Positions 1 through 12,391 of a stretch of 64,000 bases of DNA are shown here, one piece after another (position 1 is the stretch's first letter; every line of letters begins with the position of its first letter). The stretch comes from Tubulanus polymorphus. Taxonomy: Eukaryota; Nemertea; Palaeonemertea; Tubulaniformes; Tubulanidae. The translations under genes and the position numbers were made by a program. The stretch covers positions 9,243,001 to 9,307,000 of the forward strand of contig NC_134025.1 of NCBI RefSeq assembly GCF_964204645.1, given 5' to 3'. Below the pieces are notes generated by a model. The model had not been told where the DNA came from. It worked only from the letters and a program-made list of their open reading frames with translations, and ran no database searches.

Positions 1-2
1 TC

Positions 3-3000
3 AAATTAATCGATGAGAAGAGTGTCCTGATCAAATCATATGATGAATTAAGCCGTCGGTTGTTCGAGATGTTATTACAGGCTTGTATAACGGATCTAAG
101 AGATTGTGGTCAGGCAGTTTCCGGACATTGTCAAAATGCGATGCAGTTGGTGAGGTTGGTTTATGATTTCACTTGTATGGAAGAAAAATTGAAAATAAAC
201 AGGTTCAGTGAACGCTTAATTGAAGACATCGCACAGTTATTGGAAGTTCTAGCTGTTTGGGGTGGAGATGCTGAGTGGACTGAAATGGCTCAGCTCGGGT
301 TCTCAATTCTATTGAAGTACGCTGGACAGGATCAGCTGAGTCTTTGCGCAGAAGCATCGGCAAGACTACATATGCTTATTCAAACTCGGCCGATGCAGAG
401 ATTGCAAGAAGCTTGCTTCATATTGTATTCTTTAAATGACTCAATGGATGAAGCTCTACGACAAAACAAGGAAAACTATTCTTTCCTTGTCCCAGTGATG
501 AAAGCTCTTTTAGAAAAAGCCCATGATTTACTGAGTATTAGTGCATATTTGCCGATGTTGCCTTCTACTACAGCTAGTCCAACTTTCTTTGACGATTTCA
601 AAGTGTTTTCGCAATCTGCCGAATGGCACGCTTTCATAACGAAGCAAGTACAACCGTCGATGAACCAATTTGTCTCAAACAGTTTCGACGAGTTACAAGT
701 GAACTTGAAACTGCTGTGGACGGAATGTCAAGAACAAGTGATGATAACTAGTCATAAACGCAACCGCGAAAAAGGCGAAAGCAAGCTACGCTTTCAAAGT
801 GCAATCATGGATACAGTAAAGAATATTGTAAAACAGGAGGAGAGGCGCTATCAAAGCATGTTAACCATTCTGCGAAATCAACATTTGTCACTCATGCGAC
901 AATGGAGATCAACGAAAAACTTCTTTGTCAGTGAACGAGGCGTGTGGTATGATGAGTCGCCGTGCGTTACTCACTGGAAACTATCAAATCAGGAGAATTT
1001 CATAAGAATGCGACCGAAACTCGTACCGAATTATAACTTCGACATGCACATCGAGGCGAGTCGTTTACGCGATAACCTCGCTCCGACTGAACGACCGGAT
1101 GAAGCCGATCTATCATTGCTGCAGAAGGCAATCGTGCAGGCAGAAGATATCGGTGATGATCGACTCGGAGATGAAGAATGGAGTCTGATCAGCTCGACTG
1201 CTAATAACCTGGAAGATTTATCCGGTAAAGAGAAACTTGTACTATCCGAGGAATGCGATATGGTCACTTTAGTCGATGTTGTCCGCGGACGTTTAGAAGT
1301 TACTACGACGCATGTGTATTTCTTTGACTGTAGCACTAACAAGGAGGAAAAGGCTGGTGAAGATTTCAAATGGGCATTATCGCAACTGCGAGAGATTCAT
1401 TTCCGTCGGTACAACCTCAGACGAAGCGCTCTTGAATTTTTCCTGATCGACCAGTCCAACTATTTCATAAACTTTTCGCCGAAACTTCGTAATAAAGTTT
1501 ACAGTCGTATTGTGAGTTTACGTCCACCAAATTTGTTCTATTATGGCACTCGTTCCCCCGCTGAGTTACTGAAGGCTTCCGGTTTAACTCAGAAATGGGT
1601 CAACCGAGAAATCTCGAATTTCGAATATCTGATGCATTTGAACACAATTGCCGGACGAACATACAACGATTTGAGTCAGTATCCGATATTTCCGTGGATA
1701 CTCGCTGACTACGTTTCGGAGACTTTAAATCTCGACGATCCGTCAGTGTTTCGAGATCTGAGCAAACCAGTCGGTGTACTTAACCCAAAAAATGAACATG
1801 ATGTACGAGAAAAATACGAAAATTTCGAAGATCCTACAGGAACGATAAAGAAGTTTCACTATGGAACACATTATTCAAGCGCTGCTGGTGTCATGCATTA
1901 CATGCTACGTGTAGAGCCATTCACTACACTACATATTCAGTTACAAAGTGACAGATTTGACGTCGCCGATCGTCAGTTTCATTCTATTCCATCCACCTGG
2001 CAAGGGATCATCGATAATCCAAATGATGTTAAAGAACTCATTCCTGAATTCTTTTATCTGCCCGAATTTCTGCAAAATCTGAATGGTTTTGATCTGGGTG
2101 TGCGACAACTCAGTTACGAGCGTGTCGATGCAGTGGTCCTGCCAAAATGGGCAAAATCGCCTGAAGACTTTGTTAGTAAACATCGCAAGGCGCTTGAGTC
2201 AGACTACGTGTCTGCAAACTTACACAACTGGATTGATCTGATATTTGGTTATAAGCAAAAAGGTGAAGCAGCTGTTGAAGCATTGAATGTGTTTTATTAT
2301 TGTACGTACGAAGGTGCAGTTGATCTAGATGCAATTGTTGATCCTCTAGAAAGAAAAGCGGTTGAGGGTATGATCAATAATTTTGGCCAGACACCTTGTC
2401 AATTACTGAAGGAACCACATCCAAAGCGTTTGACCATAAAGGAGAAACTCGCAAAATCAACAAAACAAGATAAGCCGATTAATGTTCTGAATTGTTTTGG
2501 ACAGTTGAAAGCGTACTTCGTTGAAGTACAAGATGTTGGATCTTTAGCATATGTTTGTGTTCCACGAAATCAAGTACATTCTTTCATACAAGCCGGAATG
2601 CCCGACTCCATGATCACAGTTTCTGACGACGGCATTCTCGGTATTCATGGCTGGCTTCCCTATGATAAATCAATCTCAAATTATTTCACGTTCGAGAGAG
2701 ATCCATCACTGCTCACTGGAAGTAAAGTCCGAACGAAGAACATCAGTGGACCATTCGCACCAGGACTTAAAGTGACCCCGAGTATATTTGTTGTATCTCA
2801 TGATGCTAAAGTGGTTTTCAGTGGAGGAAACTGGGATAACAGTTTACGTATCTATAGTCTGACGAAGAACCGACCGATTGCTCGAATAATCCGACACACA
2901 GACATCATAACCTGCCTGAATCTCGATTATTGCGGTAAACACTTGATCACCGGATCACGAGACACGACGTGTATGATATGGGAGATCATTCAACAGTCTG

Positions 3001-3739
3001 GATTCACTATGGGTATTCATACATCGCCGATACAAACCCTGTATGGACACGACAGCGAAATCACCTGCGTAAAGATCAGCATTGAACTCGATTTAGCGGT
3101 TTCTGGTTCGAAAGACGGAACGTTGATTATTCATACTGTACGCACTGGTCAGTATATGAGAACTCTTCAAGTACCGTGTGATCCACGATGCAATCTCACA
3201 ATACCACTACTAGTCCTATCTGAGAAAGGAGAAATAGGAATCTACTGTAAACAGAGCGGATTACAAGTAAGTTGAGTTTCTATTGCATGTTTAGATTGCT
3301 GTATTTGTTCATTCATTTAAGAATGTAATGAATACGGCTTATTACATTTTTGATTTCAGGATAAGTTATCGCTCCATCTTTACTCGGTGAATGGCAAACA
3401 CTTGGTCCAGGAGTTTGTGCAATATCCACTCAATCACATGATAATTACTGGAGATTATCTACTTATGGGAAACAACCAAGGAACACTATTTATCAGAGAA
3501 CTGTTCAGGTTAGAAACACATAACAAGACTGAAAATGATAAAAGCTGTTGAAAAATATGTATACCATATTTTTAGGAAAATCCGTCTTTTTTTCCAGTTT
3601 ACAAACAGTTCAGACGATGCCACTTCATGTTCCAATCCAGTGTCTGGCAGTAGTGAACAATAATACTCATATTCTGGCTGGTTTACAGGATGGCAAATTG
3701 ATCATTCTCGGGAGTCGTCGACAACCGGAAGTGAAGTGA
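3..3739 (+). CDS. NBEAL: Neurobeachin-like protein (NBEAL1/2 type), 3' part: PH-BEACH-WD40
   Basis: Partial at the left edge: the frame is open back to base 3. Exons 3-3266, 3360-3508 and 3598-3739; splice phases agree and the stop is TGA at 3737-3739. The PH-BEACH region lies at about 1215-1530, the BEACH domain at about 1550-2440 (LTQKWVNREISNFEYL, GRTYNDLSQYPIFPWIL, later CTYEGAVDLDAI and NNFGQTPCQLLKEPHPKRL), and WD40 repeats from about 2770 to the end (FSGGNWDNSLRIYSL, ITGSRDTTCMIWEI, SGSKDGTLIIHTV). The CTYEGAVDLD...INNFGQTPCQLLKEPHP block is typical of the NBEAL1/NBEAL2 branch rather than LRBA or NBEA. BEACH proteins of this branch are large scaffolds acting in vesicle and granule trafficking. 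Odd: over 1,080 codons sit in one exon although neighbouring genes are intron-rich. I cannot separate NBEAL1 from NBEAL2; an invertebrate probably has one ancestral gene. Confidence 0.93.
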
Positions 3740-5095
3740 ATTCTTCCTTCGATATGTGGAATTATTATCAAGCGTGCAATGATGGATTTTATACAAAATG
3801 AGTAGACCATATGAATAAGGTGTACGTGCCTAGCATGTGAAATGACATTTAAACAAAGGCTAAATGCCTGCAATATATAAACATTGTGTTGGAATTTGTG
3901 ATTGCTGATACAGTTTATAACTCTTGTAGAATTATTAGATTCTCACTGAAACACCTTTGGAGAAGTGCACATGTTTTACTAAGTTTTAATTAAGGATACT
4001 TGGAGAAAAAGAAAAACACGTGTAATCGTCTGTCCTATCTCGGGTGTACGCGGTACATAGATTTGACAAACCTGGATAGGTACCCAGTATGCTTCCGTAT
4101 GATAGCATGGTTTAACAATGATTCTCGTGATTGATCTGTTAGTTATTATTGAATGATTTTGAGTGAGAAAGATACGTGCCGTACATTTTTGCTCCCTACC
4201 AACTTGTGTGTTTAATGAAAAAAGCAGTTAGTCGCTTTGCAAAACAAGAAGAAAAAGAATTTAACTATGGTGCTACTTCCATTCTGTGTTATGTTGTGAT
4301 AATCTACAAGAGGAATTTAGGCCCCATCTTGTATAAATTCATCAAAGTATTTAGATAGATTTTATAAATGCTAAACTGACATTGTTGTGTTGTTTTTAAA
4401 ATCAATGCGTGTTTCTCTATCGGCTTTAGCGACTTGCATCTACTTATCCTGTTCACCTATTCATGTATGCAAGGGATAGTCTATAAAGTGTGATTTCGTT
4501 TAATCCATGTTATATGCCTACTTGCTATTCACATGTAACAGATGTGATACTTAAACCTTTCAAAGTAGCAGTGAATGTTTACCATTACATGAAAAATCCT
4601 CCGCAATATGGTAAGCATACAATGAACTTTAATTTGAACAAATTAGATATTTCTTGTAGCTACATTACACTTTAGCTAGTCTTACATATCAAATTTAAGG
4701 TGCGAGTAATTAAATGTAGTATTTATTTAGGAAATGTACTTTTCTCGTAATAGCTTCAAGAAAAAGCTTTAAAAAGTATTTATATGATAAGTGATGAGAA
4801 ATGAGAAAAGTAAGGAATCGTTTATTTGTGATGCATAACGATCTTTTCAATAAACTTCTTAGTATGATAATCATATGATATTGTTCTGTTTGTCTTGTTT
4901 GTTTCGGTAAATAGCACGAGTTTATTCTACTGTATATGAATGAATATCTAGGAACCCGGAAGAAGGAACCAACCTTTGACAGTTGCCTGAGCTGAACTCG
5001 TCAACTATTAACACTGTACAGCCACGGAGCTCTCGGTCCTGCGGACGAAATAAACACAGTGCCCTGGGACTTTTTGACATTTTGCGATATCAACG
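3740..5095 (+). other. NBEAL-like 3'UTR and the short AMD1 upstream region
   Basis: No further exon is visible. The stretch to about 4870 looks like AT-rich 3'UTR. The remaining 230 bp must hold the AMD1 promoter and 5'UTR; they contain a possible 19-codon upstream ORF starting at 4936 and ending with TGA at 4993-4995. I see no clear TATA box. Confidence 0.5.
4849..4854 (+). terminator. Candidate poly(A) signal of the NBEAL-like gene
   Basis: AATAAA about 1.1 kb after the stop codon, inside a stretch without other coding signal. The next gene's start codon is 242 bp further on, so this is the last good signal before AMD1. Confidence 0.5.
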
Positions 5096-8000
5096 ATGGC
5101 AAATGCGGTAAATGGAAATGATTTTTTCGAAGGAACTGAAAAATTATTGGAAGTTTGGTTCGGCTCAACAACCGATGCAAAAACCGCCGATTTACGAAAC
5201 ATTGACAGGTACGTACCGTACTCGTAGAGTAGTAGACCATTAATTGATTATCCACAATTACTAATTAGTGTAGGTACTGTACTAGTGTACATACAATACA
5301 GCCCAGCTAATATTGAAGAAGGCTAATACTACCTGAGCCTTTCAACCAACAGTGGATGTCTCTACAATACCATTGGCATTTTTTAAAAGTTTTTTTTCAC
5401 AAATATTCTTGAATATGATTATCTTTCTCATTACGATATGATAAAACTGATAAACGTCTTTAGTCGATGCATGTTAAAACACATCTATTGTCATTTTGAT
5501 AGCTATTTTTTAACAACAGCTAGGTATTAGACTAGGGTTAGGTTAGTCTGAATACCAGTCGTTGTTACTGTTCCGTGGAAGACTAGGTTGAGTATAGTCA
5601 GTAACCTGTCTGTGGTTGAGATTTTAAAAGATTACCACCGATGATTAGGTAACTAATTGAGTAGTGCTACTTAAAACCACGGTGGAAAAGACCCAGTGCT
5701 AGCAATATGCCCTGGGTTCGAATAGGCCCTACTGGTTCAAAGAAAAATTGAATATTTCATCACAGTAGATTTGATTAATTTACGATCCTTTGACTATTTG
5801 ATCTTTCTTCAGGTCATTTTGGGAATCTTTGCTGGAAAAAGTAAATTGTCAAATCATTTCTTGCAAATCCATAGATGGATTGGATGCATATGTTCTCAGG
5901 TAAGAAGGAATTTCATTTACCAGTATCTTACACCGGTTTAAGAGTAAGCTTACTTTATATAACAAATGACTAAACCAAATTCTTAGTTCAAGATTTTAAT
6001 AATTTTTTGGATTACCGCCATTTGAGTTATTTTGATTAATTCAAATTATTTCTTAAGATTGAAAATGTATCCTAATGTTAAATTAATGTCAATTTTTTAG
6101 TGTTTATTGAAATGGATTTTGATTTAAATTCGGTTTTTTCTTGCAGTGAAAGTAGTATGTTCATATCGAGGAACAGGTTCATTCTGAAGACCTGTGGTCG
6201 TACGACATTGTTACACGCTGTTGACTCGTTATTGAAACAAGCAAAAGAAGAATTAGGATTTGATACAATCGCGGTAGGCCTAATTACGCCATCCTTTGGG
6301 CCCCCAATAATGGAAACCATTATTGGTTTCGAATTTGATTATGCAAAATAATTTCTACTCTTTTAAGGATGTATTCTACTCAAGGAAGAATTTTCTGCGG
6401 CCCGAACTTCAACCACAAATTCATCAGACATTTGAAGATGAGGTATGAAAAACCTGGTTTTATTCAATTCATTCTTGTACTGTAAAGATTAATTAGTAGG
6501 CCTACCTGTAAGATATATTGTGTTCATGAAAATCAAATATTGACTGAACTTTGATAAGGCGATCATCTTGATAACACGGAAGGTTAATTATGTATATTCT
6601 TGTCTGGTTATGAATGTATTTTCATAGTCAACATTTTAGAGATCGCTGTCATTAGTGTCAGACCCAGTTCAAAATATTTCTAAGAAATCACCTGCTTGAA
6701 ATATGATCTCATTGAATTCTAATTGAACAACACGAATCATATGATCTAATATCTCCCATCAGGGTCATATATTCAGAATCAAATGACTTGCACTGGTACT
6801 CGACGCATATCTACCAAATGGAAAAATTTCTGAACTTTTCCGATACATTTGTTACCATAATTGTAGTTGGTAAATAAATGTAGCAAAAAGTTACTGCGAT
6901 TTATTGAAGTACATGCCTGGTATGTCATAAGTGGCAGAAATTGGGCCAAGAAATGCTTAACTTTTGATTGAATTACATGTATAGGCCTATATTGTTATAA
7001 ATTGGAGCAAATAGCTATAGACTACGAGATATCAGCTGAGCCTTGCCCACTAGCGCTATGTAACAGCCATTGAAAAGGTGGGATAGATTTTAAAAACCCA
7101 TATTAAGGAATATTGATATTAACAACCTGTAACAAGCATCCTGTAACAATGTTCTATAATGAGAGACTGCTCGAGTATCAGGCTGCAACCACTCCATCCT
7201 GTTACAAGTGGCAACAACACAGGTGATTGTGTAACAACCTGGTGATGGTTACTATTACGTAGTGGAAATCTAGTAGTATCAATGAAAGTACTTTTAAATC
7301 AGTTATCAGACTTATTTCTATCAATGATTGTATTTCATCTACCAACATGTATCGTAACTTCTGTTTTATTGTCTTCTTTTAATAGGTTACGCATCTTGAT
7401 GAGATTTTTGATGGTAAGTGGATATGAATATCAATACATCTACCTCTCACTAAAAATTATGATATACTATGTAGAAAAGTTGAAAAAAATATTCTTTATC
7501 ATTCATTAGATGGTGCTGCTTATGCCCTTGGTCGCTTGAATGCCGATTGCTGGTAAGTTATCGCCTGTTTCAGAATTTCTCCGAATTTGTTGACGAAGTC
7601 TTAAGATTTTATTATTTTTTTTGGCAGGTATTTGTACACCCTGGATATTGTTGGTGTAGAGGAGCCAGATCAAACCATTGAAATATCCTTTGATACTAAA
7701 AGAAAACATTTATTTTTATGTCATCGAAAACATGAAAATTCTGTTATTCCCATCAATTTCTGATTAGAATAATCATTCTTTGCTTTTATGTATGTACATG
7801 ACTAACAGCTTTAATTGATACCTATTGGATAAAAAAACTATTCATCGATAAAAAGTGCCTTCGATAGATACTTGTTGATTTATTCCATCCCCTTAACCTG
7901 CAAACTTGCTGATGTCAGATCTTGATCCAGAAATTATGAGTATTTTCACGATTGAGAAGTGTAAGACTGGTGCTGAAGCTACAAAGGTAAATGCAAAAAA

Positions 8001-9959
8001 AACAAATCGATGCCATATACAATTTGCAAGTTTGTGTTTATCATTGTGTCTACACCTATAATGTACAATGTACATATACACCTGTTTTTTTACAGATGTC
8101 TGGTATTGATAAGCTGATCCCTGGAGCGATTATTGACGATTTCCAGTTTGATCCATGTGGTTACTCCATGAATGGGCTCTTACCAGAGGTAAAAAGAAAA
8201 GCTTACAAGCATAATGATTTCGCTACTGAAATCAGTACCATAAGTGTTCAAAATCCCTAGATCTAGGCTAGATCCAGTAATACGTGTGTATATGTTGTGT
8301 ATTAATTCAAAATGATTTCCCCTATCTGCTGAAGTTTGTTTCCTACTTGTTTCTTGAATTTTTAGAGAAAGTTATGCAGCAGAAATCAAAAGGTTGGATT
8401 ACATTCTTCGTGCACTTCAAACATTTTTAACCTGCTAGTTTTAAGTGGGCCTATGAAGTGATTCAAACATGCCTTTAATGATAAGCTTGATAAGCTCCAC
8501 TTCTATTTAGTGAAATTTAGCATTTTTAGAGTGCAATGCTATAACCTCATGAAAAGTAGGCTTATTATGAAGTTCAAACCTCGCAATAGGTATTGTTGGT
8601 ACTGTTTTAGCCCACTCATGTTATTGTGTTCACTAATAATCTTAAGTCCCTGCAGCAAGCTTTTAACATGTTCTATGATAGTGGCAAGGTCATTGGTCTC
8701 CGTATATGTTCACCAGGGGGTGTTGAACATTTTCCAGCAATTCAGACCACTACTCCAGTGGGCATGGTCTCCCTTTTTCTGTTCCAAAATTCCTATTCAG
8801 TGATGAATTTTACTATAACCTGTTTAATTCACCCGCCAATTCAATAACCCGTGGTGCTAAATACTACTCCTTTGAATACCCGGTACTACTTCATCAAAGT
8901 TTTAGGATGTGCTTACAAATCTTTTTTAGCCCACTTGGGACATAAGTCCCAGTGGGCTATTGCGTTCACTTTTCATTCGTCCGTCGTCCGTTCGTAGACG
9001 GAATCCAGTTATTTTGGGAAGTTTTGAAGAAGCTTCAAGATAATGTCTTGATATCTGGTTTATACATGTATCTACCCTAGACACATCTTCAGCCCAAAAA
9101 CTGGCCCTGTTAGAATCAAGATGGCCAAGATTTTGTAGTTTATGACATGTTCTATGACTGTGGTGAGTTTCAAGGTCATTGGGTTTTGCATATGGTCACC
9201 AGGGGGCGTTGAATAGTAGAATTACTTAGTATTTCCATATTAAATTGGTAACGAGGCATATTTTGTTATCACAATCAATTACAAAATCATATCTGCTGAC
9301 ATGTTCTATGATTGTGGTGAGTTTCAAGGTCATTGGTTTCTGTATTTGGTCACCAGGGGGCATTGAATATTGAAATTGTTAGATTGTTGAGCATTGGAAA
9401 CCACTTCCCAAGTGGGCATGGTGTCCCTGGACCCCTAGTTTAACATAGATTTAGTGCTTTACTTCATTGTGTTATTCAACATCTCATTTGGAAAATATCA
9501 TCCACATCACACCAATAACAGTTCGTATCTTGAAACATGGGCAAATATAGACGAATATAGCAGATTTTCTGATGTTTTGATTTCAGACTAAGTATTTCAC
9601 GATTCACATCACACCTGAAGAAGGGTTTTCGTACGTGAGTTTTGAAAGCAACGTTGAACAGAAATGCTACCAGCAACTATTGAATATGTTGATCGACACT
9701 TTCAAACCTGGGAAGGTTTTGGCCACTCTTTTCGCAAACAATGTAACTATTTTTTTCCGAAAAACATTCTTTCGAAAATCAGTTTATGCGACGAATATCT
9801 ACGGTATATGATTTGTATTTTCAGACGTCTTATGCTAGTGATTCTTTGAAGCTGTTCGAACGCGATGAACCGTTGCCGAACTTCAAGTGTTCGGACAGAC
9901 AATTTTGTCGGTTCAAGAATTATAACCTTGTTTACGCTCACTTCAAGAAAAATGGCTGA
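5096..9959 (+). CDS. AMD1: S-adenosylmethionine decarboxylase proenzyme
   Basis: Makes decarboxylated AdoMet, the aminopropyl donor for spermidine and spermine, in the cytosol. Eleven exons with consistent phases: 5096-5208, 5813-5899, 6147-6273, 6368-6442, 7386-7413, 7510-7552, 7628-7682, 7906-7986, 8096-8188, 9587-9742, 9825-9959; 993 nt, 330 residues (human enzyme 334). The N-terminal FFEGTEKLLEVWF is intact. The self-cleavage site LSESSMF gives E68/S69, so Ser69 would become the pyruvoyl group. LKTCG (Cys83), CGYSMNG (Ser227) and TIHITPE (His241) match the catalytic Cys82, Ser229 and His243 of the human protein. Exons 5 and 6 are only 28 and 43 nt. Intron 7 begins ATATCCTTT and ends AC, a minor-spliceosome intron. 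Intron 9 carries two copies of the dispersed 155-bp-monomer repeat. All key residues are present, so the gene should be functional. Confidence 0.96.
7683..7905 (+). other. U12-type AT-AC intron (AMD1 intron 7)
   Basis: Starts ATATCCTTTG, a perfect U12 donor; has CCTTAAC at 7891-7897, matching the U12 branch-site core; ends AC at 7904-7905. Removing exactly this interval joins QTIE to LLMSDLDP, the expected AMD1 sequence, in phase 0. No GT-AG pair nearby gives the same join. Confidence 0.88.
8605..8782 (+). mobile_element. Short copy of the 155-bp-monomer dispersed element
   Basis: Starts TTTTAGCCCACT like the longer copies, lacks the middle of the 5' hairpin, has one monomer (ACATGTTCTATGATAGTGG ... 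CACCAGGGGGTGTTGAA) and ends in the shared CAGTGGGCATGGTCTCC. Lies in AMD1 intron 9. Confidence 0.7.
8922..9438 (+). mobile_element. Dispersed element with two 155-bp monomers
   Basis: 5' end TTTTTTAGCCCACTTGGGAC followed by a hairpin with GTCCCAGTGGGCTA; 3' end CCCAAGTGGGCATGG...CCCCTAGTTT. The outer CCCACTTGGGA and TCCCAAGTGGG are inverted to each other. Two monomers with CACCAGGGGGC at about 9197 and 9351. No coding capacity, so a non-autonomous element of unknown class. Same family as 8605, 21295 and 60192. Confidence 0.8.
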
Positions 9960-10506
9960 GGGTACGCCTTGTCTCGAAACCTACAAGGCTCCAATTCATC
10001 GCCTGACTATGTTGTATATAACGCAATATCTCATCAAAATTCGAATCGTAGAAATGAGCTCAATTTTCTTCGGCTAACAGGCATCCGTGATAATCTATTT
10101 GTGTGTAATTTATGCTTCGGGTGCAAGCTTTTGCAAGATTTTTGTCTTCAGTATTTTGACAAAGTTTCGAAGCTCAATTTGTTAACCATAATATGCTACC
10201 AATCCGTCTTTCTGTGGCGTTCTCAAAGAGCTCGTCGTAAGCACTGGCAAAGATTCCAACTGACAAGTTTTGGGTTTGCTGAATCATGTAAGTATTATCT
10301 AATTCGTATGTAATTCAATGAGATATACAGTATTTGAAGCATTGTTGTTAATGTTGAAATATTTTATAGATTCTTTGTTCTGGAAAATTGTTTATTGATT
10401 TTTCACTTGAGGGGTAATATTTTATGTATTTTATCACTGTGAATCTTGCTGCTGGTATCTTTGTTTAACTTTTACAGTTCTCAATGAAACGTTAAGGGAT
10501 AGTGTA

Positions 10507-10730
10507 CAGTCGACTCTGCTTTATTTTCACATATTTCGTAGACGTTGGCAAGTTTTTTCAGGTCAGACCTTTGTTAAATAATTTATTTTACTCGTAGAAA
10601 TAACTCGTATTTTTGCTTAATCTGTACTAGATTTTTGGTCCATTTAGTGAAATTACATAGTTATCAAAGCAGTTAATGATTACTGCTGAGATTGTCAGCA
10701 CAAAAGTGGCGAGTTAAGTGGAGTCGACTG
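10507..10730. mobile_element. pogo/Tc1-like MITE with TA duplication
   Basis: Ends CAGTCGACTCTGCTT and, inverted, AGTGGAGTCGACTG; flanked on both sides by TA (10505-10506 and 10731-10732). 224 bp and no ORF. CAGT ends with a TA target duplication fit the Tc1/mariner/pogo group. It sits in the AMD1 3' region. Confidence 0.7.
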
Positions 10731-10856
10731 TACTAGTGTTCAATATTCATAAGTATTCAAATATTTTTTTAACCAATTGGAAAAAATCTTCCCAAAAAAA
10801 TAATTATATTGCAAATATTTTTTGAAAATGTTTCTTGTATATGCATGATTCTTGTT

Positions 10857-10862
10857 AATAAA
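10857..10862 (+). terminator. Candidate poly(A) signal of AMD1
   Basis: AATAAA about 900 bp after the stop, downstream of the small MITE. If used, the MITE is part of the AMD1 3'UTR. Transcript data would be needed to place the true end. Confidence 0.35.
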
Positions 10863-11438
10863 GGTTTATCTTATTCAATATCGAGTTATTCCCTTCAAAC
10901 AAAAATACATCCTCTTTATGTATTTTTGCTTCAATGCATTGTACATCCTCCCATTTTCAAAGTATGGATAAGAAGTAAAGTTGAATGTCGTTAGTACAAT
11001 TCTGTTTAAGATTTATTAAGTTTATAAGCCAGTTTATTTTGATGACTTCCAGCATTTGGATAATACAAAACCCATTTAATACGACAATTTCACTTTTGAC
11101 CACAAGATTCGTATTTACGAAGTTCCACTGTATAAAAGATATGTAAAGATAACTTGAATTTGAAGCGTCTCAAAGGAAAATGGCTTGCCTCCCTACCTGG
11201 CTCGATGATGGATCACAAGAACAAAAAGACGTAAATAACTTTCATTATACTCAAATAAATCTAATATTCTATGCATTGGCACAATAAACGGATAATCTAC
11301 CATAATCTGGACAATTCTGTTTCACCTACCGTTGTACAATATTTTTGTGTGCTAAAACTTCACAACAGAATCATATGCAAGTTATTTGACCAAAAAAAAC
11401 AGTAACTGAAGCTACATCTACACTAGCTTCTTATAATA

Positions 11439-12213
11439 CAGTCAACCTTGGTTAATCCGTATCACTAGGGACTGTGCTTTTTAGTACGGATTAAGTGATA
11501 TACGGATAACAGATAATTCGTAATTGATACGATTTAACTATTACCCATATAAACTATGATTTAAGTGCACAATCCGTATAATAGCTGGTTTAGTTATCTC
11601 TCAAACCGTGGACGACTATTACAGTAGAACTAACGATCCATTTGCCATTTGGGGGGGGATAAAAAGTTCATAGTATCCGATGGTCCATTGGTGTGATGAA
11701 ACACAAACCAACTGGTTTCAGTAGAGTAGGACTATTTGAAGTCATTGTCTGTTTAGTACAGATAACCCACGGACCATGTACTTGAGGGCGATTCATCAAA
11801 GGACTTATGCTGATTGACAGATAATAGCATCTGTACTGTATATTTAGTGAAGCTTGAAACTATGAGATTGATGAATTAACTTCAGTGTTTTCTGGAGTTT
11901 CTCATTTCCTACTGACCACATTAACCTCATTAGATTACAATTCAATTAATTTCATGTTTATACTTTTGTCACTTCAAGTGTATGTTCCTAACAGCTGATA
12001 CAGCTGATACGGATTACACATAAGGATTTACATATAAATTGGACAACGGGACCATGCATTTGTCTACGGAATAAGTGAAAATACGGATTATGGAGTACGA
12101 ATTAGACACTGAATTTCAAAGGGCATAACGTCATTGAAAAATGGGACCAATTTATTTATACGGAATAAGCACTAATACGGTTTAACCGGAGACGGATTAA
12201 CCAAGGTTGACTG
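11439..12213. mobile_element. 775-bp pogo-like MITE with TA duplication
   Basis: Left end CAGTCAACCTTGGTTAATCC and right end GGATTAACCAAGGTTGACTG are perfect inverted repeats, flanked by TA at 11437-11438 and 12214-12215. The interior repeats fragments of the end (ACGGATTA, TACGGATAA, ACGGAATAAG) but has no transposase ORF. Known for the Tc1/mariner/pogo group: TA target site and CAGT-type ends. A non-autonomous member. Confidence 0.85.
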
Positions 12214-12226
12214 TATGCGGGTGATG

Positions 12227-12391
12227 CATCTACGCTAGAAACATGGGTTCAATGTAGTTTTTTCTATGAAACCCGCATTTAATAAATCCTTCTAGAAAAG
12301 AGATCACTCTGCAAGTAAGTGTAAACGCTTCCCCGGGTTTTTATAAAATCCGCGTTTACCAAAATGCGGGTTCACCAATCTAGTGTAGACG
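12227..12391. mobile_element. Small inverted-repeat element next to the pogo-like MITE
   Basis: Ends CATCTACGCTAG and, inverted, CTAGTGTAGACG (10 of 12 matching), with inner AAACATGGGTT against GCGGGTTCACC. A further CATCTACACTAG at about 11415, left of the 775-bp element, suggests nesting of the pogo-like MITE in a cluster of this family. Confidence 0.45.

Noticed and set aside
7991-8260. 89-codon ORF running through an AMD1 exon into introns
   Set aside because: The exon 8096-8188 explains the conserved part; both sides are intron.
9969-10313. 114-codon ORF after the AMD1 stop
   Set aside because: No resemblance or splice signals; lies in the AMD1 3'UTR.
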